Shown: positions 10,244-20,306, counted from the stretch's first letter. The stretch: 64,000 nucleotides of DNA from Pseudomonas sp. R-28-1W-6 (GCF_009799925.1 NZ_WELK01000004.1:62001-126000); one strand, 5' to 3'. Notes: generated by a model from the sequence alone, not told the origin. Made by a program: numbers and translations.

Positions 10244-12532
10244 TCAGCGGTCATCCAGGTTGTGGTAAAGCTCGTTTTCTTGCTCGAAGTGCAGGCTCAG
10301 CACGGTGTCCAGGCGAACCAGCAGCAGTTGGATTTCCTCCAGCGATACCGTGCCGTGGGCGGCGGAAAGATCACTGCTCATGCGGTCCAGCAGCTTGGCC
10401 AGACGGAATATCTCGCGATGGGTGTGGCTCATGGCGGCCAGTGGGTCTTCGCCTTGCAGGTGCTTGACCAGCAATGGATAAAGCGCGGTTTCGTCGTTCT
10501 CCTCATGCGGGATCAGGCGCTGCTGGAGCAGGGTAACCAGCTGTTCGAGCCGGCTGCGTGCCTGCTCGGGCGCCAGGCTGGCGACGTTCCTGGCCAGGAC
10601 GCCGACCTCCTCGAGGACTTGCGCCAGGTCTGCATGCTCGCGGTGCAGCTCGTCGACACTGGCGGCGCTGAGCTTGCTCGCGGCTCTGTGCCCCAGCCCG
10701 CCGCCGAGTGCGCGCAGGGCATTGCCAATCACGGCGACGTCGATCACTTCCTGCAAGATCGCCCCGGAAAGCGCCGGCAGGTAGCCGAAGGCGGCGACCA
10801 GCATGGCCAGCGCCGAGAGCCCCATGCCGACCAGCACGCCTTCGAGGGCGATCCGGTGCGAGCGCCGGGCGATTCGCAGGGCCTCGGCGACCCGGTCCAG
10901 GCGGTCGACCAGCAGCACGACCCCGGCCGCTTCGGAGGAGGCGTTGGCGCCATTGGCGCCCAGCGCGATGCCCACGTCGGCCGCGGCCAGTGCCGGTGCA
11001 TCATTGATCCCGTCGCCGACCATCAGGGTCTTGCCGCGCTGGCGGCCCTGGGTCACGGCGGCCACCTTCTGGGAGGGATCCAGCCCGGCCTGTACCTCAT
11101 CGACGCCGGCGGCCAGGCCGATCATCTGCGCGGCCTCCAGGCGGTCGCCGGTGAGCATGATGATCCGCTGGATGCCGGCCTGGCGCAGCTGGCGCAGGGC
11201 GTGCGGCGACTCGAGGCGCAGGCGGTCGGCAAACAGGGCGGCTCCGGCCATGGCACCATCGATGGCGATGAAGCTGCCGCCGGACACCTGGTAGTCCATG
11301 CGGCGCAGCAAGGCGTCGCTCCAGGTCTGGTCGGAATCAGGCGCAGCCACGTAGGTATGCGTGCCGAGCCTGACCCGGTGCCCGTCGACCAGCCCCGACA
11401 GGCCGGCGCCAGGCTGCTCCTGCACGTCCTGCGGGGTGGCCAGCGACAGTCCGGCGTTGTTCGCAGCCTGGACGATGGCCGTGGAGATCGGGTGCGGCGA
11501 GGCCTGGGCCAGGGAACCGGCAAAGAACAGCAGCTGGTGCTTGCTGTAGTCCCCGGCGCTTTCCACGGTATGCACGCTGGCATGGCCGGCGGTCAGGGTG
11601 CCGGTCTTGTCGAGAAACAGTATCTGCGCCGCGGCCAGCGCCTCGAGGGTGGCGCCGTCCTTGACCAGGATGCCGCGATGGGCGCAGCGCGAAACCCCGG
11701 CAATGATCGCCACCGGCACGGCAAGGATCAGCGGGCAGGGCGTGGCGACCACCAGGACCGCCAGGGCGCGCAGTGGATCGCCGCTGAACAGCCAGGCGCC
11801 GCCGGCGAGCAGCAGGGTGATGGGCACGAGGGCCAGGGCGTAGCGGTCGGCCAGGCGCACAAAGGGCGCGCGCGAGTGGCGCGCAGACTCGGCCAGGCGC
11901 ACGATGCCGGCATAGGTGCTCTGGGCGGCCGAACGGCTGGCCTGCAAGGTGAAGGGCGCGCCGGCGTTCACCCCGCCGCTGCGAATCGACGCGCCGGGCA
12001 GGTAGCGCACCGGAAGCGGCTCGCCCGTGAGGGCCGACTCGTCGAGGATCGCCGGTGCCTCCAGCAGCACGCCGTCGACCGGTATCACTTCGCCCATGCG
12101 CAGCAGCAGGCGATCGCCGGAGCCGATGGCGCCGGCGGGGATCTGCTCCAGGCTGCCGTCGGCACTGTAGCGCCAGGCAAAGCGTGGCGCGCGGTCGATC
12201 AGGCGGCGCAGTTCGCGTTCGGCGCGCTGCGAGGTGTAGTACTCCAGGGTGCGGCCGCCGGCCAGCATCAGGGCGATCACGGCGGCCACCAGGTCCTGGT
12301 CGAGGAGGATGGCGCCGGCGACCGAGAGCAGGGCGATGAGGTCGACACCCAGTTCGCGGTGGTAGAGGCGCACGACGATTTCGAGTGCGAGCAGGCCGGC
12401 GACCACCAGTGCGCTGGCGCTCCACAGGAGGGCGGCGAAATCGCCATGGCCCAGGCCGCGCGCGACAAACCCGCTCAGCAGAGCCAGCAGTGTCAACCCC
12501 AGAAACAGCGGATTGATCCAGCCTTTGGCCAT
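10244..12532 (-). CDS. P1B-5-type metal-transporting ATPase with C-terminal hemerythrin domain
   Basis: A 762-residue heavy-metal P-type ATPase. TGE is at 169-171, the membrane metal motif TPCP at 264-267, the phosphorylated DKTGT at 308-312, HP at 347-348 and GDGINDAP at 506-513. There is no N-terminal CxxC metal-binding domain. After the last membrane helices (about 615) a soluble helical domain carries His and acidic residues spaced as in hemerythrin HHE proteins: H630, H676 with following acids, H703/H705, H748 and E752. The TPCP motif plus a hemerythrin tail is the hallmark of P1B-5 ATPases such as Sinorhizobium Nia, which export Ni or Fe. It would sit in the inner membrane, export a divalent metal, and perhaps sense iron or oxygen through the di-iron site. 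It is transcribed alone, just upstream of the DUF2271 operon and on the same strand, 214 bp away. Confidence 0.93.
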   Translation of the reverse strand: MAKGWINPLFLGLTLLALLSGFVARGLGHGDFAALLWSASALVVAGLLALEIVVRLYHRELGVDLIALLSVAGAILLDQDLVAAVIALMLAGGRTLEYYTSQRAERELRRLIDRAPRFAWRYSADGSLEQIPAGAIGSGDRLLLRMGEVIPVDGVLLEAPAILDESALTGEPLPVRYLPGASIRSGGVNAGAPFTLQASRSAAQSTYAGIVRLAESARHSRAPFVRLADRYALALVPITLLLAGGAWLFSGDPLRALAVLVVATPCPLILAVPVAIIAGVSRCAHRGILVKDGATLEALAAAQILFLDKTGTLTAGHASVHTVESAGDYSKHQLLFFAGSLAQASPHPISTAIVQAANNAGLSLATPQDVQEQPGAGLSGLVDGHRVRLGTHTYVAAPDSDQTWSDALLRRMDYQVSGGSFIAIDGAMAGAALFADRLRLESPHALRQLRQAGIQRIIMLTGDRLEAAQMIGLAAGVDEVQAGLDPSQKVAAVTQGRQRGKTLMVGDGINDAPALAAADVGIALGANGANASSEAAGVVLLVDRLDRVAEALRIARRSHRIALEGVLVGMGLSALAMLVAAFGYLPALSGAILQEVIDVAVIGNALRALGGGLGHRAASKLSAASVDELHREHADLAQVLEEVGVLARNVASLAPEQARSRLEQLVTLLQQRLIPHEENDETALYPLLVKHLQGEDPLAAMSHTHREIFRLAKLLDRMSSDLSAAHGTVSLEEIQLLLVRLDTVLSLHFEQENELYHNLDDR

Positions 12533-12662
12533 CGTCGGGCGCTCCTGTTTGCCGGTAACCCGTGAAATTGTGCTCCAACCGCTATCAGCGTAGTTGGATT
12601 CAATGACGGGAATTCATTCCGCTGGGGCGCATGTATCGTGGGTTTTCCTCGGCCGCAAATGC

Positions 12663-12686
12663 AAACGGCACCCGCAGGTGCCGTTT
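12663..12686 (-). terminator. probable terminator of folD
   Basis: A perfect 10-bp stem (AAACGGCACC with GGTGCCGTTT) and a CGCA loop lie 19 bp beyond the folD stop. The transcript end is T-containing (GTTTGCATTTG) rather than a clean U run, so it is a moderate-strength candidate. Confidence 0.6.
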
Positions 12687-12704
12687 CGCCGGGTTGCCCT
12701 GCAC

Positions 12705-13559
12705 TCAGGCGTGCAGGTGTTCGGCCGCGTACAGGGTGTTTTCCAGCAGGCAGGCGCGAGTCATCGGGCCGACACCACCGGGAACCGGGGTGATCCAGCC
12801 GGCGCGCTCGGCGGCGGCGTCGAACTCGACATCGCCGACCAACTTGCCGTCGGCCTGGCGGTTGATGCCCACGTCGATGACGATGGCGCCCGGCTTGATC
12901 CACTCGCCCTTGACCAGGCCCGGCTTGCCGGCCGCGACCACCACCAGGTCGGCATTGGCCAGGTGGCCGGGCAGATCCTTGGTGAAGCGGTGGGTGACGG
13001 TCACGGTGCAGCCGGCCAGTAGCAGTTCCAGGGCCATCGGCCGGCCGACGATGTTGGAGGCGCCGACGATCACGGCATTCAGGCCGTGCGGGTCGACCCC
13101 GGTGCTTTCCAGCAGGGTCATGATGCCTTTCGGCGTGCACGGGCGCAGCAGGGGGATGCGCTGGGCCAGGCGACCGACGTTGAACGGATGGAAACCGTCG
13201 ACGTCCTTGTCCGGATGGATGCGTTCGAGCAGTTGCGAGGCATCCAGGTGAGCCGGCAGCGGCAGCTGGACCAGGATGCCGTCGATGGCGTTGTCGCCAT
13301 TGAGCTGGTCGATCAGCGCCAGCAGTTCGCCCTGGCTGGTGCTGGCCGGCAGGTCATGGGCCACGGAGACGAAACCGACTTCTTCGCAATCCTTGCGCTT
13401 GTGCGAGACATAAACCTGGGAGGCGGGGTCGCTGCCGACCAGGATCACCGCCAGGCCGGGCGCGCGCAGGCCTTGCTGGCGGCGTTCGACAACGCGTTGG
13501 GCAATCTGCTGGCGCAGGCTGGCGGCTATGGCTTTGCCATCGATCAGTTGTGCGGTCAT
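12705..13559 (-). CDS. folD: bifunctional methylenetetrahydrofolate dehydrogenase/methenyltetrahydrofolate cyclohydrolase
   Basis: Cytoplasmic one-carbon enzyme converting 5,10-methylene-THF to 10-formyl-THF with NADP. At 284 residues it is full length. Family signatures are present: [13 protein letters not shown] with the catalytic Lys, [10 protein letters not shown], the nucleotide-binding [11 protein letters not shown] (canonical GxS), and the C-terminal [10 protein letters not shown]. It starts at the ATG at 13559. It is transcribed away from the tRNA cluster, and the 13560-13827 gap contains the divergent tRNA promoter. Confidence 0.98.
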   Translation of the reverse strand: MTAQLIDGKAIAASLRQQIAQRVVERRQQGLRAPGLAVILVGSDPASQVYVSHKRKDCEEVGFVSVAHDLPASTSQGELLALIDQLNGDNAIDGILVQLPLPAHLDASQLLERIHPDKDVDGFHPFNVGRLAQRIPLLRPCTPKGIMTLLESTGVDPHGLNAVIVGASNIVGRPMALELLLAGCTVTVTHRFTKDLPGHLANADLVVVAAGKPGLVKGEWIKPGAIVIDVGINRQADGKLVGDVEFDAAAERAGWITPVPGGVGPMTRACLLENTLYAAEHLHA

Positions 13560-13692
13560 GGCGCGTGATTAACCATCGAAAAGGATTGAAAAAGGGCGTG
13601 CATTCTCGCACGGCGAGGCGATCGGGCAAAGGCGCAGCCCGGCGAATTTCCTGTAACTCCTTTATCTCGCTGAATTTTTTTAACTTTTAGGG

Positions 13693-13721
13693 TTGACGAG
13701 GGGGAGTCCCCTATATAAGAT
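13693..13721 (+). promoter_or_regulatory. sigma-70 promoter for the tRNA-Arg/His operon
   Basis: TTGACG (13693-13698) and TAAGAT (13716-13721) are separated by 17 bp. A TATAAG overlaps the -10 at 15-bp spacing. The bases after the -10 are GC-rich (TCGCCCCGC), the discriminator type seen at stringently controlled stable-RNA promoters. The tRNA gene begins about 105 bp downstream, leaving a leader to be processed. Confidence 0.65.
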
Positions 13722-13827
13722 TCGCCCCGCTTGTCGAGCACAGCCAGTCGCTGGGTAAGACGGCAAAAGCGAGATCTCCGGGTCTTGCCGAAGCCGAAGC
13801 TTCAAGTCTGCGCTAGCAGATGAACAA

Positions 13828-13904
13828 GCGCCCGTAGCTCAGCTGGATAGAGCATCCGCCTTCTAAGCGGATGGTCGCAGGTTCGAGTCCTGCCGGGCGT
13901 GCCA
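13828..13904 (+). tRNA. tRNA-Arg (anticodon TCT)
   Basis: A 77-nt cloverleaf with an acceptor stem GCGCCCG pairing to CGGGCGT (first pair G-U), an anticodon arm CCGCC-TTCTAAG-CGG with anticodon TCT, a GGTTCGAGTCC T arm and encoded CCA. It is the first gene of the tRNA cluster. Confidence 0.97.
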
Positions 13905-13935
13905 TCTGGCATCCAGGCACAAGCATCGCAATATG

Positions 13936-14011
13936 GTGGGCGTAGCTCAGTTGGTAGAGCACAGGATTGTGGCTCCTGGTGTCGAGGGTTCGATTCCCTT
14001 CGTCCACCCCA
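13936..14011 (+). tRNA. tRNA-His (anticodon GTG)
   Basis: A 76-nt cloverleaf starting GTGGGCG, with anticodon loop TTGTGGC (GTG), a GGTTCGATTCC T arm and encoded CCA. A G immediately precedes the start, as expected for the extra G-1 of tRNA-His. It lies 31 bp after tRNA-Arg. Confidence 0.97.
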
Positions 14012-14019
14012 TATTCGAG

Positions 14020-14047
14020 AAAACGCCAGGCCCTGGGCCTGGCGTTT
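14020..14047 (+). terminator. rho-independent terminator after tRNA-His
   Basis: AAACGCCAGGC pairs with GCCTGGCGTTT and is followed by a run of T. It sits between tRNA-His and tRNA-Leu, ending about 20 bp before tRNA-Leu, so tRNA-Leu must arise by read-through or from a promoter overlapping the hairpin. Confidence 0.85.
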
Positions 14048-14066
14048 TTGTTTCAGGTTCGGCCAC

Positions 14067-14151
14067 GCGGACGTGGTGAAATTGGTAGACACACCAGATT
14101 TAGGTTCTGGCGCCGCAAGGTGTGAGAGTTCGAGTCTCTCCGTCCGCACCA
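14067..14151 (+). tRNA. tRNA-Leu (anticodon TAG)
   Basis: An 85-nt class II tRNA with a long variable arm. The acceptor is GCGGACG/CGTCCGC, the anticodon loop TTTAGGT (TAG), and CCA is encoded. It lies between a strong terminator and tig, 137 bp upstream of the tig start. Confidence 0.97.
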
Positions 14152-14288
14152 TCTTTTCTCTTCCTTTATATGTCCTGCTGTTCCTGCGCCTTCTCCGCAG
14201 GTGACTTCTGCTATTCGACCCACTAGAATGCATGCCCTTGATTCTGGGCCGGAACGGCCGGCTTACGTCTGTGCAACGAGGAATATCC

Positions 14289-15599
14289 ATGCAAGTTTCT
14301 GTTGAAAGCACCTCCGCTCTTGAGCGCCGCATGACCATCGGTGTCCCGGCCGAGCGCGTCGAGACCGAAGTGACCAAGCGTCTGCAACAGACTGCCCGTC
14401 GTGCCAAGGTCGCTGGTTTCCGTCCTGGCAAGGTGCCGATGAGCGTTATTCGTCAGCGCTACGAGGACTCCGCTCGTCAGGAAGCCCTGGGTGATCTGAT
14501 CCAGGCGACCTTCTACGAAGCCATCGTCGAGCAGAAGCTGAACCCGGCTGGCGCTCCGGCTGTCGAGCCGAAGTCGTTCGAGAAGGGCAAGGATCTGGAA
14601 TACGTTGCCATCTTCGAAGTCATCCCGGAAATCCAGGTGGCCGGCCTCGAAGGCATCGCCATCGAGCGCCTGCAGGCCGAAGTCGGCGAGGCCGACGTCG
14701 ACAACATGCTGGAAATCCTGCGCAAGCAGAACACCCGCTTCGAGGCTGCCGAGCGCGCCGCCGAAAACGGCGACCAGCTGAACATCGATTTCGTCGGCAA
14801 GGTTGACGGCGAAGTCTTCGTCGGCGGTTCCGCCAAGGGTACCCAGCTGGTGCTCGGCTCCGGCCGCATGATCCCGGGCTTCGAAGAAGCGCTGGTCGGC
14901 GTCAAGGCCGGTGAAGAGCGTGTGATCACCCCGACTTTCCCGGCTGATTACCAGAACCTCGAGCTGGCCGGCAAAACGGCCGAGTTCAGCGTGACCGTCA
15001 ACAGCGTTTCCGCCCCGCAACTGCCGGAGCTGAACGACGAGTTCTTCGCCCAGTTCGGCGTCAAGGAAGGCGGTATCGACGGTTTCCGTGCCGAAGTGCG
15101 CAAGAACATGGAGCGCGAGCTGCGCCAGGCCATCAAGTCCAAGGTGAAGAACCAGGTGATGGAAGGTCTGCTGGCCGCCAACCCGGTTGAAGTGCCGAAG
15201 GCGCTGATCGGCAACGAAGTGAACCGTCTGCGCGTGCAGGCCGTGCAGCAGTTCGGCGGCAACATCAAGCCGGACCAACTGCCGGCCGAGCTGTTCGAAG
15301 AGCAGGCCAAGCGCCGCGTCGTCCTGGGTCTGCTGGTTGCCGAAGTGGTCAAGCAGTTCGAGCTGAAGCCGGACGATGCCCGCGTACGCGAAGTGATCGA
15401 AGAGATGGCCTCGGCCTACCAGGAGCCTGAGCAGGTTCTGGCCTGGTACTACAAGAACGACCAGCAGCTGAACGAAGTGCGTTCGGTTGTACTGGAAGAA
15501 CAAGTTGTAGATACTGTTCTGCAGAAGGCCAAAGTGACCGATAAAGCGGTCTCCTACGAAGAAGCGGTCAAGCCGGCGGAAGCTCCGCAAGCTGCCTGA
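14289..15599 (+). CDS. tig: trigger factor, ribosome-associated chaperone and prolyl isomerase
   Basis: A 436-residue chaperone binding nascent chains at the ribosome exit. The N-terminal ribosome-binding domain carries the signature GFRPGKVP. The middle FKBP-type PPIase domain (about 160-245) includes the segment from [10 protein letters not shown] to [17 protein letters not shown]. The C-terminal substrate-cradling domain is helical. The ATG at 14289 was chosen for the GAGGAA ribosome-binding site and because the protein then begins MQVSVES, as in relatives; the frame itself opens 57 bp earlier. It lies upstream of clpP-clpX-lon, the usual gammaproteobacterial order. Confidence 0.98.
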   Translation: MQVSVESTSALERRMTIGVPAERVETEVTKRLQQTARRAKVAGFRPGKVPMSVIRQRYEDSARQEALGDLIQATFYEAIVEQKLNPAGAPAVEPKSFEKGKDLEYVAIFEVIPEIQVAGLEGIAIERLQAEVGEADVDNMLEILRKQNTRFEAAERAAENGDQLNIDFVGKVDGEVFVGGSAKGTQLVLGSGRMIPGFEEALVGVKAGEERVITPTFPADYQNLELAGKTAEFSVTVNSVSAPQLPELNDEFFAQFGVKEGGIDGFRAEVRKNMERELRQAIKSKVKNQVMEGLLAANPVEVPKALIGNEVNRLRVQAVQQFGGNIKPDQLPAELFEEQAKRRVVLGLLVAEVVKQFELKPDDARVREVIEEMASAYQEPEQVLAWYYKNDQQLNEVRSVVLEEQVVDTVLQKAKVTDKAVSYEEAVKPAEAPQAA

Positions 15600-15622
15600 T
15601 CCCTCGCCTCGTTAGAGCACAC

Positions 15623-15650
15623 CATAAGCCAGCCTTCGAGCTGGCTTATG
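15623..15650 (+). other. hairpin between tig and clpP
   Basis: A perfect 11-bp inverted repeat (CATAAGCCAGC/GCTGGCTTATG) around a 6-base loop begins 24 bp after the tig stop. The following bases (CGTCTTTGGG) lack a real T run. It may be a weak terminator, a processing site or an mRNA-stabilising hairpin rather than a full stop. Confidence 0.55.
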
Positions 15651-15690
15651 CGTCTTTGGGATATGAACATTTATGGAGAGATCGCTGGAC

Positions 15691-16332
15691 ATGTCGCGTA
15701 ATCAATTTATGCAGCAAATGCCTGATATCCAAGCTGCCGGCGGCCTGGTGCCGATGGTGGTCGAGCAATCCGCCCGCGGTGAGCGTGCCTACGATATCTA
15801 CTCGCGCCTGTTGAAGGAGCGGGTGATCTTCCTGGTCGGCCCGGTCGAGGACTACATGGCCAACCTGGTGGTTGCCCAGCTGCTGTTCCTCGAGGCGGAA
15901 AACCCGGACAAGGACATCCATCTCTACATCAACTCCCCGGGTGGTTCGGTGACCGCTGGCATGTCGATCTACGACACCATGCAGTTCATCAAGCCCGACG
16001 TGTCCACCATCTGCATCGGCCAGGCCTGCAGCATGGGCGCGTTGCTGCTGGCTGGCGGGGCTGCCAACAAGCGTTACTGCCTGCCGCATTCGCGGATGAT
16101 GATTCACCAGCCGCTGGGCGGCTTTCAGGGCCAGGCCTCGGATATCGAGATCCATGCCCGGGAAATCCTCACCATTCGTGAGCGCCTGAACAAGATCCTG
16201 GCCGACCATTGCGGCCAGCCGATCGACGTGATCGCCAAGGATACCGATCGCGACAACTTCATGAGCGGCGAAGAAGCGGTCAAGTACGGCCTCATCGACC
16301 AGGTGCTGAACAAGCGCCAGCTGGCCAGCTAA
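15691..16332 (+). CDS. clpP: ATP-dependent Clp protease proteolytic subunit
   Basis: Serine protease of 213 residues forming the tetradecameric chamber used with ClpX (next gene) or ClpA. The catalytic triad is Ser114 (GQACSMGA), His139 (MMIHQP) and Asp188. [12 protein letters not shown] lines the oxyanion region. I chose the ATG at 15691, which gives MSRNQF and the family length. GGAGAG precedes it, while the ATG six codons earlier has no ribosome-binding site. It lies 107 bp upstream of clpX on the same strand. Confidence 0.98.
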   Translation: MSRNQFMQQMPDIQAAGGLVPMVVEQSARGERAYDIYSRLLKERVIFLVGPVEDYMANLVVAQLLFLEAENPDKDIHLYINSPGGSVTAGMSIYDTMQFIKPDVSTICIGQACSMGALLLAGGAANKRYCLPHSRMMIHQPLGGFQGQASDIEIHAREILTIRERLNKILADHCGQPIDVIAKDTDRDNFMSGEEAVKYGLIDQVLNKRQLAS

Positions 16333-16439
16333 CCCGCTTTTCTCCGGGGCGGTCGCACATCCGGCCGTCCTGTAGGGTTGAAAATGCCAGCAATTGCCTC
16401 CATCTTGTGTTCCATGCCTACCGGATTTGGATTGATCGA

Positions 16440-17720
16440 ATGACTGACACCCGCAATGGCGAGGACAACGGCAAACTGCTTTATTGCTCCTTCTGCGGCA
16501 AAAGCCAGCATGAAGTGCGCAAATTGATTGCCGGCCCCTCGGTCTTTATCTGCGACGAGTGCGTCGACCTGTGCAACGACATCATCCGCGAGGAGGTGCA
16601 GGAAGCCCAGGCCGAGAGCAGTGCGCACAAGTTGCCCGCGCCGAAAGAAATCAGCGGCATCCTGGATCAGTACGTCATCGGTCAGGAGCGCGCCAAGAAG
16701 GTGCTCTCCGTCGCGGTGTACAACCACTACAAGCGTTTGAATCAGCGCGACAAGAAAGACGATGTCGAGCTGGGCAAGAGCAACATCCTGCTGATCGGTC
16801 CGACCGGCTCGGGCAAGACCCTGCTGGCCGAAACCCTGGCGCGTCTGCTCAATGTACCGTTCACCATCGCCGACGCCACCACCCTGACCGAAGCCGGTTA
16901 TGTCGGTGAGGACGTCGAGAACATCATTCAGAAGCTGCTGCAGAAGTGCGACTACGATGTCGAGAAGGCCCAGATGGGCATCGTCTACATCGACGAGATC
17001 GACAAGATCTCGCGCAAGTCGGACAACCCGTCGATCACCCGTGACGTCTCGGGCGAAGGCGTGCAGCAGGCGCTGCTGAAGCTGATCGAAGGCACCGTGG
17101 CTTCGGTTCCGCCGCAGGGCGGGCGCAAGCATCCGCAGCAGGAGTTCCTGCAGGTCGACACGCGCAACATCCTGTTCATCTGCGGTGGTGCGTTCTCCGG
17201 CCTGGAGAAGGTCATCCATGGTCGCTCGACCAAGGGGGGCATCGGTTTCAATGCCGAGGTGCGCAGCCAGGAGCTGGGCAAGAAGGTTGGCGAGGCGCTG
17301 CGTGAGGTCGAGCCGGACGATCTGGTCAAGTTCGGCCTGATACCGGAGTTCGTCGGTCGTCTGCCGGTCATCGCCACCCTCGACGAACTCGACGAGGCGG
17401 CGCTGATGCAGATCCTCACCGAGCCGAAGAATGCGCTGACCAAGCAGTACGGCAAGCTGTTCGAAATGGAAGGCGTGGACCTGGAGTTCCGTCCGGATGC
17501 GCTCAAGGCCGTGGCCCGTCGCGCGCTGGAGCGCAAGACCGGTGCCCGTGGCCTGCGCTCCATCCTCGAAGGTGTGCTGCTCGACACCATGTACGAGATC
17601 CCCTCGCAGAGCGAAGTCAGCAAGGTGGTGATCGACGAAAGCGTGATCGAGGGCAATTCCAAGCCGCTGCTCATCTACGAAAACAGCGAGCCGCCGGCCA
17701 AGGCTGCGCCTGACGCGTGA
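16440..17720 (+). CDS. clpX: ATP-dependent Clp protease ATP-binding subunit ClpX
   Basis: AAA+ unfoldase of 426 residues that feeds tagged substrates to ClpP. The N-terminal zinc-binding domain has four cysteines (CSFC at 16-19 and CDEC at 38-41). Walker A GPTGSGKT is at 120-127, followed by the pore loop GYVG, Walker B VYIDEIDK and sensor regions including GARGLRSI. The ATG at 16440 gives the standard [10 protein letters not shown] start and length. It is followed by a strong terminator, so clpP-clpX form the unit and lon is separate. Confidence 0.98.
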   Translation: MTDTRNGEDNGKLLYCSFCGKSQHEVRKLIAGPSVFICDECVDLCNDIIREEVQEAQAESSAHKLPAPKEISGILDQYVIGQERAKKVLSVAVYNHYKRLNQRDKKDDVELGKSNILLIGPTGSGKTLLAETLARLLNVPFTIADATTLTEAGYVGEDVENIIQKLLQKCDYDVEKAQMGIVYIDEIDKISRKSDNPSITRDVSGEGVQQALLKLIEGTVASVPPQGGRKHPQQEFLQVDTRNILFICGGAFSGLEKVIHGRSTKGGIGFNAEVRSQELGKKVGEALREVEPDDLVKFGLIPEFVGRLPVIATLDELDEAALMQILTEPKNALTKQYGKLFEMEGVDLEFRPDALKAVARRALERKTGARGLRSILEGVLLDTMYEIPSQSEVSKVVIDESVIEGNSKPLLIYENSEPPAKAAPDA

Positions 17721-17738
17721 TGCCTGATACCTGACGAA

Positions 17739-17767
17739 ACAAAGGGCCCTGCGGGGCCCTTTGTTTT
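17739..17767 (+). terminator. rho-independent terminator of clpX
   Basis: ACAAAGGGCCC and GGGCCCTTTGT form an 11-bp stem with a TGCG loop followed by TTTT. It begins 18 bp after the clpX stop. Confidence 0.92.
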
Positions 17768-17780
17768 TCCGGTGTCCTTG

Positions 17781-17809
17781 CTTGTTTTTTCCCGGGGCTG
17801 GCCCCATCT
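17781..17809 (+). promoter_or_regulatory. sigma-32 (heat-shock) type promoter of lon
   Basis: CTTGTT (17781-17786) and CCCCATCT (17802-17809) are separated by 15 bp, matching the CTTGAA-N13-17-CCCCATNT heat-shock pattern. An alternative -35, CTTGCT, lies 4 bp earlier. The lon ATG is 57 bp downstream, and a terminator separates the site from clpX. Confidence 0.65.
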
Positions 17810-17866
17810 TAGGTTCAAGGGTCTCCCGTCCGTTTACGGCCAAATGGCCGCCGTAGAGCTGAAATC

Positions 17867-20263
17867 ATGAAGACAACCATCGAATTGCCTCTCCTGCCCC
17901 TGCGCGATGTTGTGGTCTATCCACACATGGTCATTCCGCTGTTCGTGGGGCGCGAGAAGTCCATTGAAGCCCTCGAGGCGGCAATGACCGGCGACAAGCA
18001 GATTCTCCTGCTGGCGCAACGTAATCCGGCGGACGACGATCCGGGTGAAGACGCCCTGTACCGCGTGGGTACCGTGGCGACCGTGCTGCAGTTGCTGAAG
18101 CTGCCGGATGGCACGGTCAAGGTGCTGGTCGAGGGCGAGCAGCGTGGCCGCATCGAGCGCTTCATCGAGGTGGACGGCCATTGCCGCGCCGATGTGCAAC
18201 TGATCGACGAGACGGAAGTCGCCGAGCGCGAGGCGGAAGTCTTTGCCCGCAGCCTGCTCAGCCAGTTCGAGCAATACGTGCAGCTGGGCAAGAAGGTCCC
18301 GGCCGAAGTGCTGTCCTCGCTGAACAGCATCGACGAGCCCGCTCGCCTGGTCGACACCATGGCCGCGCACATGGTGCTGAAGATCGAGCAGAAGCAGGAA
18401 ATCCTCGAAATCACCGAGCTGCCGGCCCGGGTCGAGCACGTGATGGCGCTGCTGGATGCGGAAATCGACCTGCTGCAGGTCGAGAAGCGCATCCGCGGCC
18501 GGGTCAAGAAGCAGATGGAGCGCAGCCAGCGCGAGTACTACCTGAATGAGCAGATGAAGGCCATTCAGAAGGAGCTGGGCGACATCGACGAGGGTCACAA
18601 CGAGATCGATGAGCTGAAGAAGCGCATCGACAACGCCGGCCTGACCAAGGAGGCGCTGACCAAGGCCAATGCCGAGCTGAACAAGCTCAAGCAAATGTCG
18701 CCGATGTCGGCCGAGGCCACCGTGGTGCGCTCCTATATCGACTGGCTGGTGAACGTGCCGTGGAAGGCCGAGAGCAAGGTGCGTCTCGACCTGGCCAAGG
18801 CCGAAGACATCCTCGATGTCGACCACTATGGCCTGGACGAGGTCAAGGAGCGCATCCTCGAGTATCTCGCCGTGCAGAAGCGGGTGAAGAAGCTCAAGGG
18901 GCCGGTGCTGTGCCTGGTTGGCCCGCCCGGGGTGGGCAAGACCTCGCTGGCCGAATCCATCGCTCGTGCGACCAACCGCAAGTTCGTGCGCATGGCCCTG
19001 GGTGGCGTGCGTGACGAGGCCGAGATCCGCGGCCATCGGCGGACCTATATCGGTTCCATGCCGGGCCGACTGATCCAGAAGATGACCAAGGTTGCCGTGC
19101 GCAACCCGCTGTTCCTGCTCGACGAAATCGACAAGATGGGCCAGGACATGCGTGGCGACCCGGCCTCGGCGCTGCTGGAAGTGCTCGATCCGGAACAGAA
19201 CCACAACTTCAACGACCATTACCTGGAGGTCGACTACGACCTGTCCGATGTGATGTTCATCTGCACCGCCAACTCCATGAATATCCCCGGCCCGCTGCTA
19301 GACCGCATGGAGGTGATTCGTCTGCCCGGTTACACCGAGGACGAGAAGATCAATATCGCGGTCAAGTACCTGGCGCCCAAGCAGATCGAGGCCAATGGCC
19401 TGAAGAAGGGCGAGATCGAGTTCGAAGCCGCGGCGATCCGCGACATCATCCGCTACTACACCCGCGAAGCCGGGGTGCGCAGCCTGGAGCGGCAGATCGC
19501 CAAGGTGTGCCGCAAGGCGGTGAAGGAACATGCCAAGGAAAAACGTTTCAGCGTATTGGTGACCGCCGATCTGCTGGAACACTTCCTCGGCGTGCGGCGT
19601 TACCGCTACGGCCTGGCCGAGCAGCAGGACCAGATCGGCCAGGTGACCGGCCTGGCCTGGACCCAGGTCGGCGGCGAGCTGCTGACCATCGAGACCGCCG
19701 TGGTGCCGGGCAAGGGCCAGCTGATCAAGACCGGCTCGCTCGGTGACGTGATGGCCGAGTCGATGACGGCGGCGCTCACCGTGGTGCGCAGCCGGGCCAA
19801 GAGCCTGGGCATCCCGCTGGACTTCCACGAGAAGCGCGACGTGCACATCCACATGCCGGAGGGCGCCACGCCCAAGGATGGCCCGAGTGCCGGTATCGGT
19901 CTGTGCACGGCGCTGGTTTCGGCCCTGACGCAGATTCCGGTGCGCGCCGATGTGGCCATGACCGGCGAGATCACCCTGCGCGGTCAGGTACTGGCAATTG
20001 GCGGTTTGAAGGAAAAACTCCTGGCCGCGCACCGCGGTGGAATCAAGACCGTTATCATCCCGGAAGAAAATGTGCGGGATCTGAAGGAAATTCCCGAGAA
20101 TATTAAGCAAGACCTGACCATTAAGCCGGTTAAATGGATTGACGAGGTCCTGCAAATTGCGCTGCAATACGCCCCGGAGCCCTTGCCCGATGCGGCTCCC
20201 GAGATGGTTGCAAAGGATGACAAGCGCGAGTCTGATTCCAAGGAGCGAATCAGCACGCATTAG
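17867..20263 (+). CDS. lon: ATP-dependent protease La (Lon)
   Basis: A 798-residue hexameric AAA+ protease that degrades misfolded and regulatory proteins. The N-terminal LAN substrate domain (about 1-200) and a coiled middle are followed by Walker A GPPGVGKT (352-359), Walker B FLLDEIDK and the C-terminal protease domain. The catalytic dyad is Ser674 (KDGPSAGIG) and Lys717 ([10 protein letters not shown]). The C-terminus has an acidic, Asp/Lys-rich tail of about 30 residues beyond the protease fold. Transcription is probably heat inducible from the upstream sigma-32-like promoter. hupB follows from its own promoter. Confidence 0.98.
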   Translation: MKTTIELPLLPLRDVVVYPHMVIPLFVGREKSIEALEAAMTGDKQILLLAQRNPADDDPGEDALYRVGTVATVLQLLKLPDGTVKVLVEGEQRGRIERFIEVDGHCRADVQLIDETEVAEREAEVFARSLLSQFEQYVQLGKKVPAEVLSSLNSIDEPARLVDTMAAHMVLKIEQKQEILEITELPARVEHVMALLDAEIDLLQVEKRIRGRVKKQMERSQREYYLNEQMKAIQKELGDIDEGHNEIDELKKRIDNAGLTKEALTKANAELNKLKQMSPMSAEATVVRSYIDWLVNVPWKAESKVRLDLAKAEDILDVDHYGLDEVKERILEYLAVQKRVKKLKGPVLCLVGPPGVGKTSLAESIARATNRKFVRMALGGVRDEAEIRGHRRTYIGSMPGRLIQKMTKVAVRNPLFLLDEIDKMGQDMRGDPASALLEVLDPEQNHNFNDHYLEVDYDLSDVMFICTANSMNIPGPLLDRMEVIRLPGYTEDEKINIAVKYLAPKQIEANGLKKGEIEFEAAAIRDIIRYYTREAGVRSLERQIAKVCRKAVKEHAKEKRFSVLVTADLLEHFLGVRRYRYGLAEQQDQIGQVTGLAWTQVGGELLTIETAVVPGKGQLIKTGSLGDVMAESMTAALTVVRSRAKSLGIPLDFHEKRDVHIHMPEGATPKDGPSAGIGLCTALVSALTQIPVRADVAMTGEITLRGQVLAIGGLKEKLLAAHRGGIKTVIIPEENVRDLKEIPENIKQDLTIKPVKWIDEVLQIALQYAPEPLPDAAPEMVAKDDKRESDSKERISTH

Positions 20264-20276
20264 CCGGAGGGCTTCC

Positions 20277-20306
20277 TTGACACATTTTTCGAGCCCTTGT
20301 TATAAA
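20277..20306 (+). promoter_or_regulatory. sigma-70 promoter of hupB
   Basis: A perfect TTGACA (20277-20282) and TATAAA (20301-20306) have an 18-bp spacer, just after the lon stop at 20263. This predicts strong transcription of hupB with a leader of roughly 85 nt. Confidence 0.82.

Noticed and set aside
10214..12565. A 783-codon plus-strand frame
   Set aside because: It is antisense to the P1B-5 ATPase and has no motifs.
14223..15590. A 455-codon minus-strand frame
   Set aside because: It is an antisense shadow of tig.
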